64,000 bases of DNA from Staphylococcus condimenti (GTDB taxonomy: Bacteria; Bacillota; Bacilli; Staphylococcales; Staphylococcaceae). The notes beneath the pieces are model-generated. The model ran no database searches, had not been told where the DNA came from, and saw only the letters and a program-made list of their open reading frames with translations. Shown here in pieces: positions 1-8,919 of this stretch. The position numbers were made by a program, and so were the translations under genes. The stretch's first letter is position 1. Each line of letters begins with the position of its first letter. Where the stretch lies: contig NZ_CP015114.1 of the NCBI RefSeq assembly GCF_001618885.1, positions 1,612,001-1,676,000 of the forward strand, read 5' to 3'.

Positions 1-13
1 AGAGGTGTATAAA

Positions 14-2842
14 GTGAAAAATGCAATAAAGCTCTTTCTGATGGATTTAAAGAAGATTATTAAAGCACCCGCTGTTTTAGTCATTTTAGGAGGCGTAATG
101 ATACTCCCTTCTTTTTATGCATGGTTCAATTTAGATGCGACATGGGATCCATATGGAAACACTAAAAATATAAAAATTGCAGTCGTCAATGAAGATAAAG
201 GCGATAAAGTCAGAGGTAAAAAGATAAATGTAGGAGATGAAGTTGCTAAACAATTAAAAAAAGATAACCATTTTGGTTGGGAATTTGTCAGTCGTAAAAA
301 AGCAGACCATGATTTGAAGATGGGCAAATATTATGCAGCTATGTACATACCAGAAAAATTCACACATCAAATAACAGGGACGCTTCGCAAAAACCCTCAA
401 CGTGCTGATATAGAATATAAAGTAAACCAGAAATTGAATGCAATCGCACCTAAAATGACGGATGCCGGAACCAGTGCGATTGTACAGAAAGCTAATGATA
501 AATTTAATGAAACAGTAACCAAAGCGTTACTTAAAGAAGCTAATCGGTTAGGTATTAAACTTGAAAATGAAATCCCTACGATTAATAAAATTCAAAAAGC
601 AGTCTCTACAGCTAATAATTCTGTGCCTGAAATTAATAAGTTTGCTAAAAAAATATTATATTTGGATGAACATCAAGACCAAATAGATAACTACGCAGAT
701 GAATTTAGAGATTTGGATAATTACAAGGGCGACGTTTTAAATGGCGTAGATAAACTGAATCAAGTTAACTCAGCAGTACCTGCATTAAATGAAAAAGCTA
801 AACTAGTTTTAGCATTAAATGAATATATGCCGAATATCAAAAAGGCACTTAATATTGCTTCTAATGATGTACCAGAAGCATTTCCAAGAATTAATAGGGG
901 TGTCGACATTGCTAGTAATGGCGTAGATAAAGGTTTACAAGGCATAAACGATGCACGAGGTTATTTGAGTGCAATTAATCAACGTGTAGATACGTACCAA
1001 GGAATTGTTAATGAAGCGCAAAACCGTAATCAAGTCGTGAATAATCGATTACAAAACAACTTACAAGCAGCACCTCAAAGTACTTCAAAAACAAGTGAGA
1101 ATAACATTAAATTTTCACCAATGAGTACGGACGGTAATTCAAATAAGACTTCTTTTGACAGCGAAGATGCAAATGCAATGGAATCTTCTTTGTCTAAAGG
1201 GTTATTGTCCTTATCTCAATATACAGATCAACAAGCAGAAAGTACGCAAGAAAATTTAGGAACACTAGAAAATATCGCTTATGGAATCTTGTCTTCTGAT
1301 AAACCTGAAGAATTTGAATCTGTATTAGATAATATGAATTCTAGACTTGAAGCAACCAGCAAATCTAATCAGCAATTTATTGATATCTTATCTGAAATTG
1401 AAGATAGAGAAGATATGGATCTTTCCTCTGAAATCAATAAGTTAGAAGAAGCGAATAATAGTGTGAATAACTTAATTAGAAAACAAAATCTCCTTAGAGA
1501 TGCATTATCTCAAGGCAGCTCTGGTAAAGCAGAAGCAGTAGATTTATTGAAAACATTGCCTAAAGTTGATCGTGACTTGAAAGGGTTAAGAAATTATATT
1601 CAAACAGAACTGAACCAAAGTTTATTGAACGTATCCAATCAAGTGACTTCAGTATTAAATAATGGTGATGCAAAACTTTCAACAGTTCAATCTAAGTTGA
1701 ATACTATTTCTCAAGTGATTGATGAAGGAGAAGCAATTTTAAAAGACGGCCAAAATAGAATTGAAACGATTCAAAGTGCTTTGCCGCTTATTGAACAAAG
1801 ATATAATGATGCAATGGCTGTTGCACAACGATATTATCCAGAGTTCGAACAAGATGTGAATAAAGCCGCTTCGTTTGTCAGAAATGATTTACCTGGTTTA
1901 GAGCAGCGTTTAGCGGATACAACGGCAACAGTAAACGAAAATATTCCGACATTATTTAATCGCTATGATCAATTAGTAGGCCTGTTAGATAAAAATCAGC
2001 CAGAGGCTAAACAAAAACTGCATGATTTAGCAAAATTCATACGTAATGATTTACCAGGTGTCGAAAAGGATTTGGCGAAAGCAAACAAACTCTTTAATGA
2101 GATAGACGATGATGATGCGGTAGATAAAATGGTTGATTTTCTGAAAAATGATTTGAAAAAACAAGCGGATGTAGTGGCGAATCCAATTAAAATCAACCAA
2201 GAAAATATTTTCCCTGTGAAAGATTATGGGTCTGCAAGTACACCGTTCTATACAACATTAGCATGTTGGGTCGGCGCTTTATTAATGGTGAGCTTATTAT
2301 CAACAGATAATAAACATAAAGATTTAGAACCATATTTAACTAAAAGAGAAGATTATTTAGGTAAAAGTGGTTTATTCTATCTCATAGGTATTGTTCAAGC
2401 ATTGATAGTGTCTATCGGAGATATTGTAATATTGCATGCACAAGTAGAGCATGTGGGTTGGTTCATAGGTCTAACTGTCTTAATTTCGATTGTGTTCGTA
2501 ACGATTGTGTATACCTTAGTTTCATTATTAGGCAACCCAGGAAAAGCGCTTGCTATTATTTTATTAGTGTTGCAGATAGCCGGCGGTGGAGGAACGTTCC
2601 CTATAGAAGTCACACCTGAGTTCTTCCAAATTATACACCCATTTATACCGTTTTCTTATGCAGTAGATGCGTTGAGAGAAGCGGTTGGTGGATATGTTCC
2701 GGAAATATTAACACGAAAAGTAATGACGCTTTCATTATTTGGAATTATATTCTTACTAATTGGAATTATATTTAAACCAATTACTGATCCGATTATGAGA
2801 AAAGTAGCAGAAAGAGCAGAGAAAAGTGATGTTATGGAATAA
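14..2842 (+). CDS. YhgE/Pip family membrane protein
   Basis: Large membrane protein of the YhgE/Pip family, the same broad family as EsaA and the lactococcal phage infection protein. One N-terminal membrane segment (about residues 20-40) is followed by a family-typical stretch around YAWFNLDATWDPYG, then a very long extracellular region (about 650 residues) rich in helical, Asn/Gln/Asp-rich coiled-coil-like sequence, and a C-terminal ABC-2-permease-like block of about six membrane segments. I place the start at the GTG at 14, since AGAGG at 1-5 sits 8 nt upstream; the frame is open to GTG at 5. No type VII secretion genes are visible nearby, so EsaA itself is unlikely. A MarR regulator follows about 40 nt downstream and probably shares the transcript. 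Substrate is unknown. Family assignment is firm, function is not. Confidence 0.88.
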   Translation: MKNAIKLFLMDLKKIIKAPAVLVILGGVMILPSFYAWFNLDATWDPYGNTKNIKIAVVNEDKGDKVRGKKINVGDEVAKQLKKDNHFGWEFVSRKKADHDLKMGKYYAAMYIPEKFTHQITGTLRKNPQRADIEYKVNQKLNAIAPKMTDAGTSAIVQKANDKFNETVTKALLKEANRLGIKLENEIPTINKIQKAVSTANNSVPEINKFAKKILYLDEHQDQIDNYADEFRDLDNYKGDVLNGVDKLNQVNSAVPALNEKAKLVLALNEYMPNIKKALNIASNDVPEAFPRINRGVDIASNGVDKGLQGINDARGYLSAINQRVDTYQGIVNEAQNRNQVVNNRLQNNLQAAPQSTSKTSENNIKFSPMSTDGNSNKTSFDSEDANAMESSLSKGLLSLSQYTDQQAESTQENLGTLENIAYGILSSDKPEEFESVLDNMNSRLEATSKSNQQFIDILSEIEDREDMDLSSEINKLEEANNSVNNLIRKQNLLRDALSQGSSGKAEAVDLLKTLPKVDRDLKGLRNYIQTELNQSLLNVSNQVTSVLNNGDAKLSTVQSKLNTISQVIDEGEAILKDGQNRIETIQSALPLIEQRYNDAMAVAQRYYPEFEQDVNKAASFVRNDLPGLEQRLADTTATVNENIPTLFNRYDQLVGLLDKNQPEAKQKLHDLAKFIRNDLPGVEKDLAKANKLFNEIDDDDAVDKMVDFLKNDLKKQADVVANPIKINQENIFPVKDYGSASTPFYTTLACWVGALLMVSLLSTDNKHKDLEPYLTKREDYLGKSGLFYLIGIVQALIVSIGDIVILHAQVEHVGWFIGLTVLISIVFVTIVYTLVSLLGNPGKALAIILLVLQIAGGGGTFPIEVTPEFFQIIHPFIPFSYAVDALREAVGGYVPEILTRKVMTLSLFGIIFLLIGIIFKPITDPIMRKVAERAEKSDVME

Positions 2843-2883
2843 AGAATTAAAGAGTGCTTAATTTTTGAATAAGGATGAAGAGC

Positions 2884-3333
2884 ATGGAGCAGATTAATCA
2901 GGATTTAAAATCGGCAATTCGCAATTTTTATATCGCAATTCCTCAAATAAATAAGGAAATCACTAATATTTTACGACAAATCGAATTGAAATCTGGACAA
3001 GTTTTATCTTTTGAGCAAATAACGGCGTTGAGTATTATTCATTCTAATGAGAGCATCACAATTAACGAATTGGCTGAAGAACAAAAGATTTTCAAAACAG
3101 CTGCATCAAAACGTATTAAAAAATTAGAAGAATGTGGTTATGTACAAATTTTTCCTACCGATGATAAACGCTTGAAAGCAGTTTGTTTAACGCTTGAGGG
3201 AGAATTATTGTTAGAAGAGGCCACCGTAGCATTAACACATTCAATTAAACAATGTTTGGATTGCTGTAAAACTGAGCAAGAGTTCGAAGAATTTGTAGAA
3301 CAACTTATATATTTCAAAAAGCTATTCATTTAA
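2884..3333 (+). CDS. MarR family transcriptional regulator
   Basis: Winged-helix MarR/SlyA-type regulator of about 149 residues, the usual length. The recognition-helix region reads SNESITINELAEEQ then KTAASKRIKKLEECG, and the wing reads PTDDKRLKAVCLT, matching the family pattern in which a DxR/K motif lies in the wing. Start chosen at ATG 2884 because AAGGA at 2871-2875 is well spaced for it, whereas ATG 2875 overlaps that site. It follows the YhgE-like gene by about 40 nt with no terminator between them, so it may sense or control that membrane protein (inference). A factor-independent terminator follows at 3397. Two Cys in the C-terminal helix (CLDCCK) could be redox-active, but this is not shown. 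Confidence 0.85.
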   Translation: MEQINQDLKSAIRNFYIAIPQINKEITNILRQIELKSGQVLSFEQITALSIIHSNESITINELAEEQKIFKTAASKRIKKLEECGYVQIFPTDDKRLKAVCLTLEGELLLEEATVALTHSIKQCLDCCKTEQEFEEFVEQLIYFKKLFI

Positions 3334-3396
3334 AATGTTTGTTTGAAGAATATATTTACACGCATTCATTAAATGAGTTTATAGAACTAATTTTTA

Positions 3397-3429
3397 GAGC
3401 TGGAACATCAATTGTTTCCGGCTCTTTTT
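3397..3429 (+). terminator. Rho-independent terminator after the MarR gene
   Basis: GAGCTGGAA (3397-3405) pairs with TTCCGGCTC (3416-3424), one G-T wobble, 10-nt loop, followed by a T run. Confidence 0.85.
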
Positions 3430-3497
3430 GGATTATCACACCAATATTATCTTTTTAATTTTTATTTTGTAAAGTATATAAATATTTAAAAAATTGA

Positions 3498-3527
3498 TTG
3501 CAATGTGCAACTTTATATTTGTATACT
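3498..3527 (+). promoter_or_regulatory. Sigma-A-type promoter for the DUF805 gene
   Basis: TTGCAA (3498-3503) and TATACT (3522-3527) are separated by 18 nt and lie about 30 nt before the DUF805 start. The match to the vegetative consensus is good; use is inferred. Confidence 0.55.
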
Positions 3528-3556
3528 ATTACTAACGAATTGTAAGGAGGAACTCC

Positions 3557-4072
3557 ATGGAGCAATCACAAAATCAAGTTTTTAAAAGTTACAGAGATTT
3601 TTGGACACGCACTTTAGATGTCAGCGGCAGATCTAGTCGTGCTGATTTTTGGCATCCATTTTGGATTAATTTCATTATTACTTCGTTGTTAGGAATATTT
3701 TCTGTTGGTTTATTAAGCAGTCTTTTTGCGATTGCAATTATTATTCCATCATTCACTGTGATGGCCAGACGTTTACATGATACTAATCGCACTTTGATTC
3801 TCGCAATTGTAGCGGAAATCAGCGGATTAATTACAACAATTGCAGCGGTGGTATTCATTATTGCAGTATTAGCAATTGCAAGTTCTGGACATGCTGGTGT
3901 AATCGGAGCAACATTGATGGCTGGCGCATTTGGTACAGTTGTGGCAGGAGTAATCACACTGTATACATTATATGTATTGATAGCACCAGGAAATAAAGGG
4001 CCAAATAGATATGGTGATGGCGGAAGCTGTATAGAGAAGCCAGAAGTGATAGACTCAGAAGTTTCAATTTAA
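3557..4072 (+). CDS. DUF805 family membrane protein
   Basis: 171-residue integral membrane protein of the DUF805 family. Visible family signs are the N-terminal F(K)SYRDFWTRTLDVSGRSSRADFW block, the motif MARRLHDTNRT after the second membrane segment, and the C-terminal APGNKGPNRYGDG block. Three to four hydrophobic helices are visible. A strong AAGGAGG at 3543-3549 precedes the ATG by 7 nt. The gene is flanked by terminators and has its own promoter, so it is probably monocistronic. The biochemical role of DUF805 proteins is not established. Confidence 0.88.
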   Translation: MEQSQNQVFKSYRDFWTRTLDVSGRSSRADFWHPFWINFIITSLLGIFSVGLLSSLFAIAIIIPSFTVMARRLHDTNRTLILAIVAEISGLITTIAAVVFIIAVLAIASSGHAGVIGATLMAGAFGTVVAGVITLYTLYVLIAPGNKGPNRYGDGGSCIEKPEVIDSEVSI

Positions 4073-4120
4073 TGTTGTACATAGGTTATAGAAAAAACAA
4101 GCACTTATAGAGTTGATCAG

Positions 4121-4169
4121 CTCCCTATAAAGTAAGCACTTAAAAGCGAAAACTTTATAGGGAGTTTTT
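4121..4169 (+). terminator. Strong terminator after the DUF805 gene
   Basis: A perfect 13-bp stem (4121-4133 with 4152-4164) encloses an 18-nt loop and is followed by TTTTTAT. Confidence 0.85.
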
Positions 4170-4263
4170 ATAATTATATATGCTCAAAAAAACTACTAAA
4201 AAATTATTTTAAATGTTAATCTTTTGATTATAACGAATAATACATTGGGTCCGGGGTGAAAGC

Positions 4264-7200
4264 ATGAACTATAATCAGAAAACTATCGAACACTTACTAG
4301 AAGGAAAATGGTATCGCCAACCAGAAGAAGATTGGTTTGTGGATAATGTAGTCATCAATCCTGCACAAGCTAAGATGGAAAAGAAAAAAGGAAAGAAAGT
4401 CTTATTCATCGCAATTGATTCTGATACGTGGCATAAAGGTACGGGCAATAGAGGCATGTATGCAGGTTGGACAGATACACATACAACAGTTGCCAATCAC
4501 GAAAGTTATATTGACGGTATTATTGCAGCGCGCCCGATACCGGAATTGAATCCTGATATTCCGCAATATATTATAGAGAATTCTTACAGTGCCATTAAGG
4601 CATTAGCTAATTATGCCTATCAGCATAGAAGAGGACAAATGATTGCAATTACAGGTACAGCAGGCAAGTCTACTTCTAAAGGATTGCTCGATAAGCTATT
4701 AGGCATCAATCACACTACCATTGCGACACGCGGAAATCATAATACAAGAACAGGTGTCCCTTTAACAATTGCCTGTGCTATTACACAACCTGAATTTACA
4801 ATTGTTGAAACTGCGATTTCAGGACTTTGGATGCGCTCTGGAGGTATTTTGAAAAATTACCCGCCAGATATTGCGATGATTACTTCTATTGATGGCGGAC
4901 AGAAAAAAAGTGCGCATGAAACAGCAATCTTAAAAGCGAGAATTGCTGAAGGGATGCATCATAAAGGACATGTCGTTTTGAATAAAGACATGAATGAATA
5001 TGACACAGTAGAAAAAGAAGTGCAGCAATATAATCAAAACATTGTGACTTATGGATTTGATGAAAACGCAGATAGTCTAATACTGGAAGTAACAGAAACT
5101 CGTACCACTACGATTGTGAAAGCACGTATTTTAGGAGAAGAGATCACGTTTGAAACACAATTGAATGGTGAAGGTATGGTACAAAATATTGTGGGTGTAC
5201 TTACAGTGATTAAACTTGCTGGTGTCGCACTTGATACTATAGTAGATGCGATTAAAGATTATACGCCAAATAAAGCTGTACAGAATTTTGAATCTTATCA
5301 AACAGGAAAAGGTCATCATTTTACGCTTTTAAATGATACTTGGAATGCGACAGGAATTGCTATGAATGCAGCAGTAGATTTGTTAAGTCAAAAAAGTAAA
5401 TATTATAAAGGTAAATCCATTGCACTTTTAGGTCGGATTGAAAATTTGAGTGCTGAAGAAGCTAAAAAGCAGCATGAATCAGTTGCTCAAACACTCATAG
5501 ATTCAAACGTAGACATTGTTTTTGCTCATGGTCCTGAAATGAAACATATGCTTAGAAAATTACCTCCAGAGATGATTGGCGGTTATTATGAAAGTGCTGA
5601 AGAGATTGCATCTCATGTCGCAAATATCATTGAAGAAGATGACATTATTTTATTAAAAGGTTCACCGCGTTCCAGCAACTTCAAACATGTAAAAGATGAG
5701 TTGTTGAAAGCGATACAGTTTAACAAAAAGCAATCAAAACAAAATATTATCCACCCTCCAAGTACAGGATACGGAGTCGCAACATTTGATTTAGAGTCTG
5801 GTCAAAAAGTTTCTGGTTATGGTGATCAAGAAGTAACTCAAAACCAAGGTATCGGCGGATTAATTTTAATTAATCATATTCTTGACCGAATTTTTGCGAA
5901 AAAATTATCTTTAACAACTAAGTATCTGCCAGATGCGCAAGCTATAAGAGAAAGCCAATCGGATAATGCTTTATTACTTAGAAAGAACAGTACATTTACA
6001 TTGAATGATATTTTAGGTGCATCAATTGTCAAATCAGCGCCTAATGCTTTGTTGATGTTGGCTAATACAGTTGTAGGTTCTAATAGAAAGAGTATGCAAA
6101 TGATTCGAGAGACAGTTGCAGAACTAGGTTTACCGCCAGAAGCAGCACTTAATATCACAGGAAGACGAATTTCTAATAAGCAGCAAACTATTACGCTGGA
6201 AGCTTTATTTAAAGTGGGACGACTTCTTTTTAATAAAATGCCGTTTATTCAAGATCTATTATCCAGAAATTTGTTTATTCATGGTAATAATATTTTTAGA
6301 AGTAAAACGAATTTATATCATTATGGACGAATTACTCACGGTCTTTTCTATGGACAAAGTGATTCAATCGGAGTAGTGCTTTCTGATATTCATGGTAAAA
6401 AATATGTTTCAGTTGTCTTAGGTGCTGAAAATATGTTTCATAGAGATGCGCTGCTATCTAAAAGTATAGAAAGTGTAGCAGCTTTACATGAGAAACCAGA
6501 CAATCATTTAGCCGATCAACAGAATGTGCATACGAGACAACCTTATAAAATCAATGTTATCGGCGATACCTATTTCGGTGAATTTTATACACGAATTCGT
6601 AAAAGACAAGGTAAAGAAGATGCACTTATGCGTTTCGGCCGTAATTACAGTTTTGATGATATACGTGCTTTTTTAACAGAAGGAAACTTTAATATCTGTA
6701 ATTTTGAGGCGGCGATTTCAGATGACCGCAATGAATATTTGAAGATGCGTAAACCTTTTGTATTACATGCGGATACTGAAGGAACTGTAGAAGCATTAAA
6801 AAAAGAAAATATTCATTTAGCTACACTTGCGAATAATCATTTAATGGATTGCGGTGTTGAAGGTTTAACTGAAACAGTGAAGCAATTTAAAGAAGAGCGT
6901 ATTCACACAATAGGAGCAGCAGATTATCAAGAAGAAGCAGAAAAGCCGTTTGTTTTGAATGTAAACGGTCAAAGAATGACTTTCTTTAATGCCTATTGGT
7001 ATCGTCAGCCGATGTATGAAGAATTTGATTTTTATGCGATAGGTGAAGAGCCTGGAGTTGCATGTATGAACCCGTTTATATTTGAAAAAATTCAACAAGA
7101 AAAAGAAAATCATCCAAATGGAAAAATTATTGTGATTGCTCATTGGGGTGCAGATTTCAAAGATGTCAGACCACTTCAAAGAAGGTTTGCCGAGCAGTTG

Positions 7201-7560
7201 AGTAAAGCAGGTGCAGACATCATAATTGGGCACGGTGCACATATGATTCAAGGTATACAAAAAATAAATCAAACCACTGTGGCCTATAGCATCGGGAACG
7301 GTGTATTTAATAGTAACGGCGAGTACAATAAACGTTTCGTTCCAGCATACAGTATGATTGCACAACTTATTATAAGTGAAAATAATGAAATGAAACTGTG
7401 CTTCTATCCAATTTATGGAAACAACTTAGATACCTTCTGGAAACCAAGATTTGTGACAAAAGAAGAATTCGAACATTGCAGATTAATGTTGAAAGCACGT
7501 AATACCATTTCAATGGGAACAGGCAAAGATGAGTATTATTATTTTGAAATGAACATATAG
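4264..7560 (+). CDS. Tripartite protein: Mur-ligase-like, degenerate S11 peptidase-like and CapA-like domains
   Basis: 1098 residues with three recognisable modules. Residues about 100-480 resemble ATP-dependent Mur ligases: P-loop GTAGKSTSK at 131-139, RGNHNTRTGVPLT, and the C-terminal substrate domain. Residues about 498-755 follow the layout of D-Ala-D-Ala carboxypeptidases (peptidase S11), including a block around KSAPNALLMLANTVVGS and the closing strand YVSVVLGAE. The catalytic motifs look lost: no SxxK at the expected place, SxN replaced by SAPN (591-594), KTG replaced by RITHG (689-693). Residues about 760-1098 are a CapA/PgsA-type metallophosphoesterase-like domain with GDTYFGEF, NFEAAI, NNHLMD, HWG (960-962) and GHGAH (989-993). 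A poly-gamma-glutamate-like or peptidoglycan-linked ligase role is possible, but the substrate cannot be told. No membrane segment or signal peptide is seen, odd for a CapA-type protein. A nuclease-like gene follows after 15 nt. Confidence 0.75.
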   Translation: MNYNQKTIEHLLEGKWYRQPEEDWFVDNVVINPAQAKMEKKKGKKVLFIAIDSDTWHKGTGNRGMYAGWTDTHTTVANHESYIDGIIAARPIPELNPDIPQYIIENSYSAIKALANYAYQHRRGQMIAITGTAGKSTSKGLLDKLLGINHTTIATRGNHNTRTGVPLTIACAITQPEFTIVETAISGLWMRSGGILKNYPPDIAMITSIDGGQKKSAHETAILKARIAEGMHHKGHVVLNKDMNEYDTVEKEVQQYNQNIVTYGFDENADSLILEVTETRTTTIVKARILGEEITFETQLNGEGMVQNIVGVLTVIKLAGVALDTIVDAIKDYTPNKAVQNFESYQTGKGHHFTLLNDTWNATGIAMNAAVDLLSQKSKYYKGKSIALLGRIENLSAEEAKKQHESVAQTLIDSNVDIVFAHGPEMKHMLRKLPPEMIGGYYESAEEIASHVANIIEEDDIILLKGSPRSSNFKHVKDELLKAIQFNKKQSKQNIIHPPSTGYGVATFDLESGQKVSGYGDQEVTQNQGIGGLILINHILDRIFAKKLSLTTKYLPDAQAIRESQSDNALLLRKNSTFTLNDILGASIVKSAPNALLMLANTVVGSNRKSMQMIRETVAELGLPPEAALNITGRRISNKQQTITLEALFKVGRLLFNKMPFIQDLLSRNLFIHGNNIFRSKTNLYHYGRITHGLFYGQSDSIGVVLSDIHGKKYVSVVLGAENMFHRDALLSKSIESVAALHEKPDNHLADQQNVHTRQPYKINVIGDTYFGEFYTRIRKRQGKEDALMRFGRNYSFDDIRAFLTEGNFNICNFEAAISDDRNEYLKMRKPFVLHADTEGTVEALKKENIHLATLANNHLMDCGVEGLTETVKQFKEERIHTIGAADYQEEAEKPFVLNVNGQRMTFFNAYWYRQPMYEEFDFYAIGEEPGVACMNPFIFEKIQQEKENHPNGKIIVIAHWGADFKDVRPLQRRFAEQLSKAGADIIIGHGAHMIQGIQKINQTTVAYSIGNGVFNSNGEYNKRFVPAYSMIAQLIISENNEMKLCFYPIYGNNLDTFWKPRFVTKEEFEHCRLMLKARNTISMGTGKDEYYYFEMNI

Positions 7561-7575
7561 AAAGGGGTTAACTTA

Positions 7576-8787
7576 GTGGATAAAAATGAAGCTGCTTTAC
7601 TAGAATTTTTGAAAGATATTGATGTTTTGCAAGAAGTTGAAAAATTTTCAAATCAATTTAATGTATTCGAAATTTTAGGAGTAGTGAATACAGAAATTCG
7701 CCATAGCAATATGCTAGCTTGGTTATTAAATCCCAAAGAGATACATGGACTGGATGAAAGTTTTATAAAAAAGCTAATTCAAATTTATATTAATTCCTTT
7801 TATAAGCCTGATTATCAGAAAAACACATTTAAATTACTATTAAGTAATTTTGAGGACGCTATTGTACTAAGAGAGTGGAATAATATAGATTTATTGGTTA
7901 TTTCTGAACAAAATAAAACCGTAATTACTATTGAAAATAAAATATGGAGCAAAGAATCACAGCATCAACTTAAAAAGTATCAGCAAGTGATTGATCGAGA
8001 GTTTCCAGATTACGAAAAACTCTTTATATTTTTAACACCAAATGGTGATGAGGCTAGCGATATTGAAACTTGGCATCACATATCTTATAAAGATATAAGT
8101 GAAGGCATCAATGAAATATTAGTAAGCAAAGAAAATACACTTAACAAAGAAACATCAGACTTTATTAATCAGTATTTAAATATATTGAGGAGGTATATTT
8201 TGGGAGACGAAGAATTAGAAAAAATATGTAATGATATCTACTTTAAACACAAAAGAGCGTTAGATTTAATATTTGAATATAAACCAGACATTTTAAATGA
8301 TATCTCTGAAATGCTACAAAAATTAATTGTAGAAAAAGAAACTCTCGTAGCAGATTATAGCAGTAAACGATTTATAAGGTTTACGACACAAGAACTTGAT
8401 CAAAAAATCCCACTCAATGAAACAAGTAATAAATGGACGGCGAGTCGAAGAATGCTTTTGATTGAGGTGAAAAATATAGATAAAGCTACAAGCATACATT
8501 TAGTTGTAGGGCCTGCAGATACTGAAATTAGAGAGCATCTTCACGAGATAGCTGTATCGAATGAAAAGTTGTTTAAAGGAGCTAGAAAAACTTTGACTGG
8601 TCAATATACAAACCTTTTTTCGAAAACTTTATATAAGAATAATCCGAATGAAGAGTTGAGTCACACAGAAATTCTCGAAAAAACGAAACGTGCTTTCGAA
8701 AAATTCATTGACAATGATTTACCTAAATTAGAAGATGTACTAATCCAAAATTTTAAGCATACTCCTAAAAGTAGAGACTCTATTTAA
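7576..8787 (+). CDS. PD-(D/E)XK nuclease family protein
   Basis: 403 residues. The N-terminal part carries a PD-(D/E)XK-like core: the segment EIRHSNMLAWLLNP, then NNIDLLVISEQNKTVITIENKIWSKE, in which D of IDLLV and the E-x-K of IENKI fit the catalytic D...(E)xK pattern, followed by QLKKYQQ. The C-terminal half is unrecognised. This architecture is common in PD-(D/E)XK proteins of unknown role, some linked to DNA repair or phage defence. GTG start at 7576 chosen because AAAGGGG at 7561-7567 is spaced 8 nt away. It lies 15 nt after the tripartite gene and ahead of a shared terminator, so the two are probably cotranscribed. Function as a defence nuclease is speculation. Confidence 0.7.
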   Translation: MDKNEAALLEFLKDIDVLQEVEKFSNQFNVFEILGVVNTEIRHSNMLAWLLNPKEIHGLDESFIKKLIQIYINSFYKPDYQKNTFKLLLSNFEDAIVLREWNNIDLLVISEQNKTVITIENKIWSKESQHQLKKYQQVIDREFPDYEKLFIFLTPNGDEASDIETWHHISYKDISEGINEILVSKENTLNKETSDFINQYLNILRRYILGDEELEKICNDIYFKHKRALDLIFEYKPDILNDISEMLQKLIVEKETLVADYSSKRFIRFTTQELDQKIPLNETSNKWTASRRMLLIEVKNIDKATSIHLVVGPADTEIREHLHEIAVSNEKLFKGARKTLTGQYTNLFSKTLYKNNPNEELSHTEILEKTKRAFEKFIDNDLPKLEDVLIQNFKHTPKSRDSI

Positions 8788-8861
8788 TTAGCTTAAATTA
8801 GATAAGACGTTAAAAGGTAAAATGAGCCTTCTTATTAGTTTGAACTTAAATTATAAAATCA

Positions 8862-8899
8862 AAACAGAGGTCCTCATTAAGAGTGACCTCTGTTTATTT
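8862..8899. terminator. Bidirectional terminator between the nuclease gene and icaC
   Basis: AAACAGAGGTC (8862-8872) pairs perfectly with GACCTCTGTTT (8885-8895). T-rich on the plus side and A-rich on the other, so it can serve both convergent genes. Confidence 0.8.
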
Positions 8900-8919
8900 T
8901 ATTTTGCTAACTCTGAATA

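Noticed and set aside
14..2842. EsaA of a type VII secretion system
   Set aside because: Same YhgE/Pip family, but none of the ess genes are adjacent and a MarR gene follows instead.
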